64,000 bases of DNA from DASVUC01 sp038237225 (GCA_038237225.1 JBBRYX010000010.1:1-64000); one strand, 5' to 3'; positions 41,609-51,312 are shown, counted from the stretch's first letter. Notes: generated by a model from the sequence alone, not told the origin. Translations and numbers: made by a program.

Positions 41609-42271
41609 TTATTTCTTGACTGATGCAATCTGGCTCGCGAGCGCGTTCGCATCGCGCTGCAGTCGCTGCATTGCGCCGACATCAGTGATGGGATATGCCC
41701 CGCGAATCCTCGCCGCGGAATCGATCAGGACGAAGCGGTCGGAGTGGAGGATGGGCGAGTCGCCGTGCGAATGGGAGCCGGCGGCGGCGATCTTCATCTG
41801 CTGAGCGATTCTGAGCGCTGTCTCCATATCCGGCGGGCACACGAACCTCCAGCGGGCTTCATCGACGTGGTTCGCGCTCGCGTAGCTCTTGCGCGTGGCT
41901 TTGTCGTCGCGGGCGGGATCGACCGAAATCGACAGGAACGTGATGCGCGGATCCATGATCAGTTTCTGAAGCTCAACGCGCTGGGTGGTCATCTTCGGGC
42001 AGGTGTTGCCGCAATGGGTGAAGATGAAATCGACGATCGTCACCTTGCCGTGCAGGCTTTGAGTGTTGACGGAGTTGTCGTCCTGATCCGAGAAATCGAA
42101 CGTCGGCGCCGGAAAGCTGAGCGGGAGCGTTCCGGCGCTGGAGTCCGCGGAGCGTAATCCGATTTGCGCCGGCTCCGGGTGCGCGGGCCAAAGTGCGTAA
42201 ACCGCCGCCGCTATGGCGAGCGATCCGACGATCGCGATTGCAGTTATGTTGCGTGACTTAGAATTGCGCAT
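41609..42271 (-). CDS. SCO1/SenC-family copper chaperone
   Basis: 220 aa from the ATG at 42271. An N-terminal membrane anchor (ITAIAIVGSLAIAAAVYALW) is followed by the thioredoxin-like SCO domain. The copper ligands are in the CxxxC motif (FTHCGNTCPKM), and a His lies in LHSDRFVLID. SCO proteins deliver copper to the CuA site of cytochrome oxidase or act in redox control. The start lies inside the end of the upstream prepilin-like gene (14-bp overlap), so translation is coupled. No cytochrome oxidase genes are within the window. Confidence 0.9.
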   Translation of the reverse strand: MRNSKSRNITAIAIVGSLAIAAAVYALWPAHPEPAQIGLRSADSSAGTLPLSFPAPTFDFSDQDDNSVNTQSLHGKVTIVDFIFTHCGNTCPKMTTQRVELQKLIMDPRITFLSISVDPARDDKATRKSYASANHVDEARWRFVCPPDMETALRIAQQMKIAAAGSHSHGDSPILHSDRFVLIDSAARIRGAYPITDVGAMQRLQRDANALASQIASVKK

Positions 42272-42965
42272 AATGCCAATAGACTGCTGCGCCGTACCAA
42301 CCGTACAGCACCCACCCGCGGGATGCATTGTTCCATTCGACTCGGCCGTCGCCGAACAGCATGTTCATACCGACCGGCGCCTTGTTTTTGTCCAGGCGGT
42401 GGTTCCACTCGATGACGTGGGACACGCCGTCGCTGGTCGCCAGCGCATCGGCGGCAAGAACGCGGTCGGTGTGGAGGCGCTTATAGCTCGGGTACTCGAT
42501 CACCCATTCGTCTTTCGTGAGCCAGAATGGGAACTGATAGGTGACCGCGATGGTGCCGGTCTTGTAGGGCCACCAGGTTTGCGCGTCGCGATTATCGAAA
42601 CTTTCCGGACAGTAGAAGATTGCCGGCGACCCGATGTATTTTTTCATCAGCTCCGACACGTCCGGCTTGGCGTCCTGAAAACGAAAGACGTGCGGGTTGT
42701 TCCATTCCAATCCATCATAGCGCGCGGGGAGGGCGTGGAATTCATTGAAGTAGCGATGTAAGCCGATGCCGATCTGCCGAAGCTGGGATGCGCATTGCGT
42801 TCGTCGGCCGGATTCGCGCACGCGGGAGATGACCGGCAGGAGGATTCCGATCAGAAGCGCGATCAGACCGATCACGACGAGCAGCTCAATGAGGGTGAAA
42901 GCGCGGCGGGTGCGCATGGCAAGATGGGTGAGCAGGAATGAGGAGCGGCGTCGAACCCGCTTCAT
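42258..42965 (-). CDS. Prepilin-type pseudopilin-like protein
   Basis: 235 aa if started at 42965, where ATG overlaps the stop of the upstream 45-aa gene (ATGA); a start at 42917 (MRTRRAF) gives a more usual short leader. The type IV prepilin motif FTLIELLVVI with the following hydrophobic helix is exact. The rest resembles the planctomycete pseudopilin family with a C-terminal H-x-G/GDGRVEWNN segment. It should be processed by a prepilin peptidase and sit in the envelope. It is the middle gene of a three-gene overlapping operon with a peptide and SCO1. Confidence 0.85.
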   Translation of the reverse strand: MKRVRRRSSFLLTHLAMRTRRAFTLIELLVVIGLIALLIGILLPVISRVRESGRRTQCASQLRQIGIGLHRYFNEFHALPARYDGLEWNNPHVFRFQDAKPDVSELMKKYIGSPAIFYCPESFDNRDAQTWWPYKTGTIAVTYQFPFWLTKDEWVIEYPSYKRLHTDRVLAADALATSDGVSHVIEWNHRLDKNKAPVGMNMLFGDGRVEWNNASRGWVLYGWYGAAVYWHYAQF

Positions 42966-43099
42966 CCGCCGCCGGGGAGTTCGCCGTTGATCAGCTCCAG
43001 CCCTTCGCTGTCGGTTGTGCAGGCGATGGCGACCGTGCCGGCGGCCAGGATGCAGGCGACGAGGACCGCGGCCACAGTCCAGGTGAATGTGCGTTGCAT
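42962..43099 (-). CDS. 45-aa membrane or secreted peptide
   Basis: The ATG at 43099 opens a 45-codon frame. One strong hydrophobic segment (FTWTVAAVLVACILAAGTVA) is followed by a Cys and a short acidic tail ending ELPGGG. Its TGA overlaps the ATG of the prepilin-like gene, which argues for real translation. It may be a small lipoprotein or a membrane peptide associated with the SCO1/prepilin operon. No family recognised. Confidence 0.6.
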   Translation of the reverse strand: MQRTFTWTVAAVLVACILAAGTVAIACTTDSEGLELINGELPGGG

Positions 43100-43192
43100 G
43101 GGGACCAAGATACGCTGGAGATAAGCCAGCCGTCAACCGAATTCCGGGAGATTGCTAGCCGCACAACACGACAAGCTGCTATATTCCTGCCC

Positions 43193-45754
43193 ATGGGAGA
43201 GTGCGTGAGAACGAAGCGGGCGGTCGCGATGTCGGCTGCGGTGGCGACGGTGGTCCTGTCGGGCGGTTCCCCGGCTTATGCGGTGGACCGGACATTCAAC
43301 ATCTCGCTCGTCGGAGCGTTGAATCCGCTGGCGGGCCAAGGGGCTACCAACAACATTTACGCCGACGTCTGGGGGGAGGGAAACGTCGTTGCGCTGGGGT
43401 CAGTGGGCACGGGCAGCGGGGTCACGCTGATCAATAACAGTAATCCAGCGGCGCCGGTTGCTTACCCTAACCGCTATATGCCTGCCGGTAGCGCCAACGG
43501 CCAGTTCCGCGATGTCATCATCCAGGGCGGCATTGGTTATTTCGCCATCGACTCATCCACCACCGGCGGACCGACCACGGTGGGCGGGGTTCACGTCGTC
43601 AACCTGGCAAACCCGGCGGCGCCGGCGCTCCTGACGGTCATCAAGGACCCGATCGGCTTCTACAACAACCACGACCTGTTCCTCGACGCCAATTTTCTCT
43701 ACATCTCCAACAACCGCACGTACGAGATGAAGGTCTTCAATGTCGCGAATCCCGCAAGCCCGACGCTCGTGCGGAGCATCAACACCGCAGGCGTCTCGAC
43801 CGACGATCTGCACGACATGACGATTAAGAACGGCCGCATGTACACGTCGAACCTGAGCAATGGCATCACTCAGATCTACGACGTGTCGCAGATGAGCACC
43901 ACTGTCGCGCCGACGCTGCTAGGGTCGCTCGACGTCGGCACCCGCAATCACACCGCCTGGCCGAGCGAGGACGGCAAGCTGCTGGCGGTGGCGCGCGAGG
44001 CGGAAAACGCGGAGGTGCAACTGTGGAACATCAGCACGCCGGCGACGCCGACCTTGATCGGCAGCATCACGTCGGCCGCGTACGGCATCGACAGCTTCTC
44101 GGCACATAATCCGGTGATCATCGGCGACACGCTGTACGTCTCGTGGTATCAGGCGGGCTTGCAGATCTTCAACATCAGGAATCCTGCGGCGCCGGTGCAT
44201 CTTGGCGCTTTCGACACGTTTGTCGGTGGGAACGGCGGGCCGACTGCGCCCGGCAGCTTTGCCAACGGATACGACGGGAACTGGGGCCTTTACCCGGACC
44301 TGGGCAACAACAAGATTCTCCTTTCCGACTTCGATAACGGGTTCTTTACGGTGGACGCCACCGATGCTTTCCGGCAGATCTGGACGTACACGTTCGATAC
44401 CGGGAAGTGGCAGGAGCAGGGGCGCTGGGACAGCAACGGGCCAGTCCCGGATAGCTCGGAGATGATCGCGTCATTCACGAACGCGCCGACCGGGAACAAC
44501 CGAACACTGACGGTGGACGGTGCTCTTGCGCCCGCGAAGCCGCGGGTTGCGGCGATGCAGTTCAGCGGGAGCCTCGGCTACACGATCCGCGCGATCAACG
44601 GCGGTGAGATCGAATTGAAAAGTTCTGGTGGGCCCGCGGAGATCACGATGGCGGCGCCGAGCGGGACGGTTCGGCCAAGCTTTGTCGCGGCACCGATCGC
44701 GCTCGAGGACGATCTGATCGTTACCAACAACGCGGGCGCTACTGCCGCGCCGACGCTTGAACTGAACGTGATCAAGGCGACCAATCGCGCGATCACATTT
44801 GCCGGCACCGGTGTCACGGCGCTGGTGGCGGCAAATTCGCAACTGACCGGCAGCTTTGTTCTCGCGGGCGGCACGCTTCAGATTTCAGCGGACGATCAAC
44901 TGGGCAACGCAGCGAATACGCTCACTTTCAACGGCGGCGTGTTGAGAACCGCCGGCGCCGTCGTCAGCAATCGCGCCCTCACGGTGGGTGCGGGCGGCGG
45001 GGCCGTCGACAGCAATGGGTTCGACTCCGGTTTCGGCGACCTGGGTATCGGGAATTTCACCAAGAACGGCGCAGGCAAGGTGGCATTTCGGAGCATCAAA
45101 GCTCTGAATTTGACACTCAGCAGCGGCACGTTGGCCGTGAAGAATCGCGCGACCACCGGTGGGAATCAGGTCGCGCGAGTTTCCAGCCTGTCGATCGCTC
45201 CGTCGGCGGCTTTCGACCTCAACGACAACGATCTGGTTGTCGCCAGCGGCAACTTCAACGCGCTTCAGGCGCTGGTCCTGGGCGGATACCGAGTTGGCGT
45301 CGACACCGCCGCAACCGGCATCGTCTCCACCACCAGCCAGACCGTGCACGGCGGCACAACCATCCTCGCGTTGTTCGATAATGCCCTGGCCGGCTTCACC
45401 GATTGGCCCGCCGGCAGTGGCAATTCCATCGCCACGGGAGCCATTGTCGGCAAGTACACCTACATCGGTGACACCAACATGGATGGACAGGTCACCGCAC
45501 AGGACTACACAGCCATCGATGCAAACCTCGGCACAAACGGAATCAATCCGGGGATCGCGTGGTTCTATGGTGACACCAACTTTGACGGGAACATTGCCGC
45601 AACCGACTACACCGGAATTGATGCGGCGCTGGGTCTGGGACAGGGGAATCCGCTGATGGTGCAAGGTCGGGCGGCGGTGCCGGAGCCGATGTCGCTGGGC
45701 CTTCTGGCTCTTGGTACCGTGGGCTTGATCGGACGCCGTCGTCGCAAGGCTTGA
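43193..45754 (+). CDS. PEP-CTERM exoprotein with LVIVD-type propeller and dockerin-like domain
   Basis: 853 aa from the ATG at 43193. The signal peptide ends near SPAYA. The first half contains repeats of the HVVNLANPAAPALL, VFNVANPASPTLV and LWNISTPATPTLI type, as in LVIVD beta-propellers. Then comes an autotransporter-like repeat region (LTFNGGVLRTAGAVV). A dockerin-like EF-hand pair lies around residue 759 (GDTNMDGQVTAQDYTAID and GDTNFDGNIAATDYTGID), and the PEP-CTERM sorting tail is VPEPMSLGLLALG plus a helix and RRRRKA. It should be exported, processed by an exosortase and held at the surface or in the matrix. Confidence 0.88.
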   Translation: MGECVRTKRAVAMSAAVATVVLSGGSPAYAVDRTFNISLVGALNPLAGQGATNNIYADVWGEGNVVALGSVGTGSGVTLINNSNPAAPVAYPNRYMPAGSANGQFRDVIIQGGIGYFAIDSSTTGGPTTVGGVHVVNLANPAAPALLTVIKDPIGFYNNHDLFLDANFLYISNNRTYEMKVFNVANPASPTLVRSINTAGVSTDDLHDMTIKNGRMYTSNLSNGITQIYDVSQMSTTVAPTLLGSLDVGTRNHTAWPSEDGKLLAVAREAENAEVQLWNISTPATPTLIGSITSAAYGIDSFSAHNPVIIGDTLYVSWYQAGLQIFNIRNPAAPVHLGAFDTFVGGNGGPTAPGSFANGYDGNWGLYPDLGNNKILLSDFDNGFFTVDATDAFRQIWTYTFDTGKWQEQGRWDSNGPVPDSSEMIASFTNAPTGNNRTLTVDGALAPAKPRVAAMQFSGSLGYTIRAINGGEIELKSSGGPAEITMAAPSGTVRPSFVAAPIALEDDLIVTNNAGATAAPTLELNVIKATNRAITFAGTGVTALVAANSQLTGSFVLAGGTLQISADDQLGNAANTLTFNGGVLRTAGAVVSNRALTVGAGGGAVDSNGFDSGFGDLGIGNFTKNGAGKVAFRSIKALNLTLSSGTLAVKNRATTGGNQVARVSSLSIAPSAAFDLNDNDLVVASGNFNALQALVLGGYRVGVDTAATGIVSTTSQTVHGGTTILALFDNALAGFTDWPAGSGNSIATGAIVGKYTYIGDTNMDGQVTAQDYTAIDANLGTNGINPGIAWFYGDTNFDGNIAATDYTGIDAALGLGQGNPLMVQGRAAVPEPMSLGLLALGTVGLIGRRRRKA

Positions 45755-46016
45755 TCGGTGAGAATTTTTAGGTCACCGGAGGCCGCACAGGGGAAGTGTC
45801 CGGGCTTTTCTATTGGCGGTATTGGAGTGCGCGGGTTGCGATGTGAACATGGGTGACTTTGAAGATGCCCAACTTTCGGGGATGCCAGCGGAGTTGGGGA
45901 GCGTATAATCCGTGACTCCGGTGAAGGGTTTGTTCTTCAGCAATGGGGGAAAGGGGTCGCGGAAGTGACGCCCGCGGTTGGCTTCCTTTGAAATCCGTTT
46001 TCTTTTGACAGGAATC

Positions 46017-48386
46017 ATGCGACGTTGCCGAAATCTAAAGAAGTTCGCGGCGTCGATCGTGCTGGCATCCGCAATCGCTCCGGCGTGGGCGTACGTTCCC
46101 GGCGCGGCGGACGTGATCAACCCGAGCATGGGGACGTGGTTCTCTGCCGCCAAGACCGGTCGCGCGGATATGCTATTGATTGGCGACAGCATGGTGCTGC
46201 ATCAGTCGGATGGGTGGGATTCAGGGATGATTCTGGCGCTGAAGTCTCACACGGGACTTGCTGCTTCGGGGTTGATTCAGGATGGGGGCGAGGGCGAGCA
46301 GTACGCGGTCTTTGGCACCACCGCGGCATTGGATCTTTCCAAGCAGGCGGTTCGCGCGGATCGGCAGGGGTATGTCTGGCGACAGCGGGCGGAGACCGCA
46401 GGCGCGACGCCGATCGGCGATTTTGCCGCGGGCAGCCTTGGCAGCCCCCTCGGTGTGAATGCAGGCCTTGATTGGCAGTTGTACATGGTGCCAACGGCGA
46501 ACGCGCCGCAAGGGCAGGGGAAGTTCGAGGCCTTCTCGCGGTTGGGGGTGCCGGACTACAACCATTTTACTTCGAATACTTCGTACACGATCAGCTCGCC
46601 GGCTTCAGGTCTCGTGCAGAAGACACTTCATTACGATAGCCCGGCACAATACTACGGGCAGCCGATGGAGATTCACCTGACGAACATGCAGAACCTGAGC
46701 GTGTTGTATTCGCGCTTGAGCAGTCCCGGAGCGACGGGTGCGTCGGTCACGAGCTGGGGTTACGGCGGGCGCTCAACGCTGGCGTTTTACAAGGATTACT
46801 GGATGGGGCAGGGGATGACGGCGGAGGGGCGCAAAGCGTGGTTCGATGCGATGACGGCGGGCGGGAGCGGGAAGCTGAACATTGTTCTTGAGGAAGGGCT
46901 CAACGATCGCAACGAGTCGCAGGCGAGCCTGGCCGGCACGACGCCGGGAAATTCGTCAAAGGCATTTAAGGAAAACATTCAGGGGTTGATGAGCCAGATC
47001 CGCACCGAGTGGACGGCGGCGGGGCGCAATTACAGTGATCTGACGTTCATGCTGCTTGGCACTTACGAAGATTATTTCGAGGGCCAGGCTGACCAAAATG
47101 ATTCGGCGGGCGCGTTACATGATTATTCTTATGCCCTGCAACAGATCGCGCTGTCGGATCCGCAGGTGTCGTTTATTGATCTGCTGAACCACGCGCCGCG
47201 CTATGATGAAGCGTTGAGCAAGGGATACATGTTCGACGGCGTGCACGCGGCGAAGGTCGCGACGACGCTGTACAGCGAGATGATTATCGACACGCTTCAG
47301 TCTTACGGCGGCGTCGACACCACGGGGGGCGTCAAGTGGCAGAACAACGTTTCCGGCAACTGGTCGACCCCGGCCAACTGGAGCGGGGCGGTCCCCAACG
47401 GCACCGGTGCCATGGCGCGGCTCAGCGAAGCGGCTTTGACGAATCGGACGGTCACGCTGGACGCGCCGGTGACGGTGGGGACATTGCAGCTTGAAAATCC
47501 CAACGGATATCTGATTGCGGGCACCAGCACACTCCTGTTGGCGACATCAAGCGGAAGCGCGCGCATCAATGTCATGTCCGGCGCGCATGAGATTTCAACG
47601 GGCGTGCGGCTGAACTCTTCGACGATCATCACCGTGCCAACCGGCAGCAAGCTGACGATCTCCGGCGACATGAGCAGCGCTCCGTTCGCGTCGCTGACTA
47701 AAGCGGGCCGGGGCGAGTTGGCGGTGAAGCACGTTCGAGCGGCAACGCTCAACATCACCGGGGGGAAGGTTCGCGTTGTTGCCAACGGATCGGATTCCGG
47801 AGTCAGCTATCTCAGCGGGCTGACGATCGATCGAACCGCGGGCGCGGCGCTGGATCTCACGGACAACGATCTGGTGGTCAGCTATTCGGGTACGAGCCCG
47901 TTCACGACGATTCAAGATCTGGTTTTCGCGGGCTATTCTTCAACGCCCGATTCGACGAAAACCGGCATCATTTCCTCGACCGGACAGGCGGAGGGCGGTG
48001 AGCGGATTCTGGCGCTGTTTGATAATGCGATCGTGAAGATGTCGGAGTGGCCGCCGGGCAGCGGGCGGCTGATTCCGCGGAATTCGATTGTGGGAAGCTT
48101 TACGTACCTTGGCGACACCAATCTTGATGGAGTGGTGACGGCGCAGGATTACACGGCCGTGGATGCGAATATTGGAACGAAGCCGGCAGAGGGGACCGGA
48201 TGGTTGTTGGGCGATGCAAATGTCGACGGGCTCGTGAACGCGCAGGATTACAGCGTGATTGATGGGAGCCTTGGGTCGGGGCAGGCGGTTCGCGCGAGTA
48301 ATGTGTCGGCTGTGCCGGAGCCGGGTGCTGGGCTTGGGGTGGTGTTCGGGATATCCGTTTTGCGCTGGGGGCGGAGGCGTCGGTAG
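46017..48386 (+). CDS. PEP-CTERM protein with SGNH-hydrolase-like domain
   Basis: 789 aa from the ATG at 46017; a signal peptide is present. LLIGDSMVLHQSDGW near residue 54 looks like the GDSx nucleophile block, and YMFDGVHAAK near residue 405 the Asp-x-x-His block of SGNH/GDSL hydrolases. An autotransporter-like beta region (LDAPVTVGTLQLENPNG) follows. A dockerin-like pair lies at about 698 (GDTNLDGVVTAQDYTAVD, GDANVDGLVNAQDYSVID), then the tail VPEPGAGLGVVFG with RRRR. It is probably an exported esterase or polysaccharide deacetylase-type enzyme. It shares architecture with the gene just upstream, 262 bp away, suggesting duplication and domain exchange. Confidence 0.8.
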   Translation: MRRCRNLKKFAASIVLASAIAPAWAYVPGAADVINPSMGTWFSAAKTGRADMLLIGDSMVLHQSDGWDSGMILALKSHTGLAASGLIQDGGEGEQYAVFGTTAALDLSKQAVRADRQGYVWRQRAETAGATPIGDFAAGSLGSPLGVNAGLDWQLYMVPTANAPQGQGKFEAFSRLGVPDYNHFTSNTSYTISSPASGLVQKTLHYDSPAQYYGQPMEIHLTNMQNLSVLYSRLSSPGATGASVTSWGYGGRSTLAFYKDYWMGQGMTAEGRKAWFDAMTAGGSGKLNIVLEEGLNDRNESQASLAGTTPGNSSKAFKENIQGLMSQIRTEWTAAGRNYSDLTFMLLGTYEDYFEGQADQNDSAGALHDYSYALQQIALSDPQVSFIDLLNHAPRYDEALSKGYMFDGVHAAKVATTLYSEMIIDTLQSYGGVDTTGGVKWQNNVSGNWSTPANWSGAVPNGTGAMARLSEAALTNRTVTLDAPVTVGTLQLENPNGYLIAGTSTLLLATSSGSARINVMSGAHEISTGVRLNSSTIITVPTGSKLTISGDMSSAPFASLTKAGRGELAVKHVRAATLNITGGKVRVVANGSDSGVSYLSGLTIDRTAGAALDLTDNDLVVSYSGTSPFTTIQDLVFAGYSSTPDSTKTGIISSTGQAEGGERILALFDNAIVKMSEWPPGSGRLIPRNSIVGSFTYLGDTNLDGVVTAQDYTAVDANIGTKPAEGTGWLLGDANVDGLVNAQDYSVIDGSLGSGQAVRASNVSAVPEPGAGLGVVFGISVLRWGRRRR

Positions 48387-48447
48387 GAGAATCGTTGGGA
48401 TCTTTATTGTAGTGGTCGCGGTGCGCCCGCGGGCTTCCGCCACGCGG

Positions 48448-49884
48448 CTAGACCTGGCGGCTGGTCGCGGAGTCTTTGCGACGGCGGCGTCCGATCCAGA
48501 GGAAGGCGCACGCGGCGAGTGCAAGGGTGGAGGGCTCGGGAGTTAATGCGGTGGTTGAAGGCGTGTTGGTCCAGATCTTCACGCCCATGTCGTAACCAAC
48601 GCCTTTAGAGCCATTCCAGAAGTCGTATTGGCCGCGGAGATAGAGCACCATTTCCTGATCGAGCGGACGGTTCAGCGGGACGTACGGACGGATGTTTTCC
48701 TGGGTGGCCCCCAGGCCGTTGGTGATGAGATCCGTGGACCAGGTCTCTCCGTTGTTGATGGTCTTGAACTGCATCAGGTTCCAGGTGCCGGCGTTGAGGT
48801 ACGAGAGGTAGACGATGTTGGGATCGGCGTGATCGAGGACGATGCCGGCGGAGTAGTTGGCTTCAGAGGCGTCCCCGATGTAGGGACCGGCGTCTTTGAC
48901 GAGGATTCGGTCGATCCAGTTGTTGCCGTCCCATCGCGCCCAATGATATTGATGCTGGGTATTGCTGGGGAAGGTGGAGTAGGTGACGACGGGGTGGCCG
49001 GTGGGATCGGTGGCGACGTCCCAGATCCAGGAGTTGCCGCCGGTGAGGGCGGGGTTGGCGGCTTTGTCGAAGACGGTTCCGGTGCCGCCCATGTCGGAGA
49101 GGACGAGCGGGCCGGCGCTGGTGTCTTTGATCTTGGTACCGTCCACGCGCCAGTAGGCGTTGTCCTTGAGGTAGCTGTAGTAGATGTTGTTGTTGACGTT
49201 TCGGGGATGACCATCGGTGAACGCGAAGCCGACGCGATCGACGTTGTTGGAATCATACTTCACATACGGCCGCTGTCCGGGGTTTGAGATGAAGGTGGTT
49301 GCGATGCCCCAACTGGTGGCGCTGCCGTAAGGCTGCGCGTCATCGTGCACGCGGAGGACGGGGTTGAAGTTGGGGCCGCGGGAGAAGAGATAGGTCTTGT
49401 TGAGAGAGGAGAGTTTGAACGGGTTTGCATAGCTCCAGCCGCTGGACCCGGTGACGTCGCCGGATCGATTGATCCGCAGCGGCGCGCTCAGGGTGAAGGA
49501 GGTGCCGTCGGGATTGACGGTGATGTCCTGGGTTCGAACACCAGCGCCGCCGTGGGGCGAGTAGAACGTGGTGAAGGTGGTGGCCGAAGTCTGGATGAAT
49601 GCGGGGTTGTCGTGATCGTCCTGCTGGAAGAACAGACCGTCGTAAAGCAGCGCGGTGCTGGTGACGTGGGTGGCGAGATCGTACTTGCCGATCTGGATAT
49701 AGCCGGCGCCGGTGACCCAGCCGGTGTAGACCGAGCCGTTGGAGTAGAGGGCGCGCGGATCGTTGTACCAGGTCCAGGCGCCGTCGTCAGTCAGGGTGTA
49801 AGAGGAGCCTATGGCTGCGGACGCGGTCATGGGGAGGAGTGCGCTGAGAAGAAGGAACGCAATTGACAAGTGGAAACTTCTCAT
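48448..49884 (-). CDS. PEP-CTERM exoprotein with BNR-like propeller
   Basis: 478 aa. The signal peptide ends near ASAA. The body has Asp-box and BNR-4-like repeats (AWTWYNDPRALYSNGSVY, DDHDNPAFIQT, HPVVTYSTFPSN, HADPNIVYLSYLNAG), as in sialidase-fold or polysaccharide-binding proteins. The C-terminus is LTPEPSTLALAACAFLWIGR plus an Arg-rich end, the PEP-CTERM signal. Unlike its two neighbours it has no dockerin-like domain. It is convergent with the SGNH-type gene. Enzyme activity is not predictable. Confidence 0.82.
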   Translation of the reverse strand: MRSFHLSIAFLLLSALLPMTASAAIGSSYTLTDDGAWTWYNDPRALYSNGSVYTGWVTGAGYIQIGKYDLATHVTSTALLYDGLFFQQDDHDNPAFIQTSATTFTTFYSPHGGAGVRTQDITVNPDGTSFTLSAPLRINRSGDVTGSSGWSYANPFKLSSLNKTYLFSRGPNFNPVLRVHDDAQPYGSATSWGIATTFISNPGQRPYVKYDSNNVDRVGFAFTDGHPRNVNNNIYYSYLKDNAYWRVDGTKIKDTSAGPLVLSDMGGTGTVFDKAANPALTGGNSWIWDVATDPTGHPVVTYSTFPSNTQHQYHWARWDGNNWIDRILVKDAGPYIGDASEANYSAGIVLDHADPNIVYLSYLNAGTWNLMQFKTINNGETWSTDLITNGLGATQENIRPYVPLNRPLDQEMVLYLRGQYDFWNGSKGVGYDMGVKIWTNTPSTTALTPEPSTLALAACAFLWIGRRRRKDSATSRQV

Positions 49885-50117
49885 AAATGGCTTCAGTTCA
49901 TCATACCTAACGCAGTGCGAATTTCAACGGTTAAATCAGGTTAATTCACGGCGAATTTGCGATCGCCTCGACCTGCAAGATATCCAAAACCTACGCTACC
50001 CTTTTCTTCTCTTCAGCAGGGTGAGTTCTCCTGGGAGTTTTTTTCCTTTCTTGCAACTGAGGATCGACTTTTGTGCTGAATCGCTGAGACGGCCCGGAAC
50101 CCGTGGCACGGGAGAGT

Positions 50118-51221
50118 TCAGGAGGAATTGAGAAGTAGGTTGTGATTTCGCATTGCGGGTTTGGGGGTTTGATGTCGTTCGGACGCATGGGCGGGAGCCG
50201 TGACCGCATCAGTATCGGTCTCGCGCTCATCGTGTGAGGTCGAACGTTCATTTCTCCATTCGAGGAAGCGGGAGAGGATGGCTTCGAAATCTTTTGCGTC
50301 TTTGAAGAGGCGCATCTCCTGGCGGAGCTGTTCGCAGGGGTGGAGGTTTTTGGCGTACCAACTGATGCGTTTGCGGAATTCGATGACGGCGGAGCGCTCG
50401 TTGCGGAACTGGCAGTGGTTGTAGAAGTGATCGCGCATCAATTGGACGATCTGCTCGATCGTTGGCGGTGGGGGGGTGATGCCTGTGGTGAGGTGATTGT
50501 GAATATCGCGGAAGAGCCAGGGGGTGCTGAGGGCGGCGCGGCCGATCATCAGACCAGTGCAGCCGGTGCGGTGGATCATTCGGAGGGCGTCGGCGGGGGA
50601 TTTGATGTCGCCGTTGCCGATGACGGGGATGCGTTTTACGGCGGCGACGACGTCGGCGATGCCGTCGAGTCGGGCTTCGCCGGAGAAGCGCATGGCGGTG
50701 GTTCGGCCGTGGATGGTGACGGCATCGACGCCGATTTCTTCGAGCCGGCTTGCGAGGTAGGGGGCGACGATGCAGGAGTCATCCCAGCCGAGGCGGAGCT
50801 TGCAGGTCAGCGGCACGGATCGAAGCGATGACTTGATGCGCTCGACCATTTTGAGCGTGGCGTCGGGATTGCAGAGAAGTTTGCTCCCGCCGTCGCGCTT
50901 GGTGATTTTGTCGACGGGGCAGCCCATGTTGAGGTCCACGATGTGGGCGCCTTTGTCTTCGGCCCAGCGGGCGGCTTCGCAGAGGCGGTCGACGTCGCCG
51001 CCGTAGAGTTGCATGGCGAGGGGGGAGTCTTCTGGGCAGGTCTGGGCGAGTTCCATGGAGCGTTTGTTTTCGCGGAGGACGCCTTCGGGGCAGAGGAGAT
51101 CGGTGCAGGCGAGGCCAACGCCGCCGCAGGAACGGGCGACGAGGCGGAAGGCGAGGTCGCAATAGCCGGCGATGGGGGCGAGGAGGAGGTTGGTCGCGAG
51201 ATTGACGGTGCCGATTTTCAA
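50118..51221 (-). CDS. dusB: tRNA-dihydrouridine synthase (DusB-like)
   Basis: 367 aa. The TIM-barrel start has APIAGYCDLAFR. The catalytic-Cys motif is in LNMGCPVDKITKRDGGSKLL, and GRTTAMRFSGEARLD, PVIGNGDIKSPADALRM and LMIGRAALSTPWLF line the FMN site. It reduces uridines in the D-loop of tRNA. The C-terminal ~45 residues (acidic, then Ala/Pro-rich) exceed the usual length. The 233 bp after the stop, towards the PEP-CTERM gene, hold only AT-rich sequence with a small T-rich hairpin. Confidence 0.92.
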   Translation of the reverse strand: MKIGTVNLATNLLLAPIAGYCDLAFRLVARSCGGVGLACTDLLCPEGVLRENKRSMELAQTCPEDSPLAMQLYGGDVDRLCEAARWAEDKGAHIVDLNMGCPVDKITKRDGGSKLLCNPDATLKMVERIKSSLRSVPLTCKLRLGWDDSCIVAPYLASRLEEIGVDAVTIHGRTTAMRFSGEARLDGIADVVAAVKRIPVIGNGDIKSPADALRMIHRTGCTGLMIGRAALSTPWLFRDIHNHLTTGITPPPPTIEQIVQLMRDHFYNHCQFRNERSAVIEFRKRISWYAKNLHPCEQLRQEMRLFKDAKDFEAILSRFLEWRNERSTSHDERETDTDAVTAPAHASERHQTPKPAMRNHNLLLNSS

Positions 51222-51287
51222 GAGTTCAACCTGTTAATGGGAAGCGTACATGCGACCCTTCCTGGAGAAGCGGTTGGGGGAGAGAAG

Positions 51288-51312
51288 CGCCCCGCAAGCG
51301 GGGCCGCTAACC
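51288..51312. repeat. GCCCCGC hairpin with GCTAACC tail, second copy
   Basis: CGCCCCGC-AA-GCGGGGC (51288-51304) followed by CGCTAACC matches the core of the element at 25856-25880. It lies between the divergent dusB and nucleoside-hydrolase genes. Confidence 0.75.
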
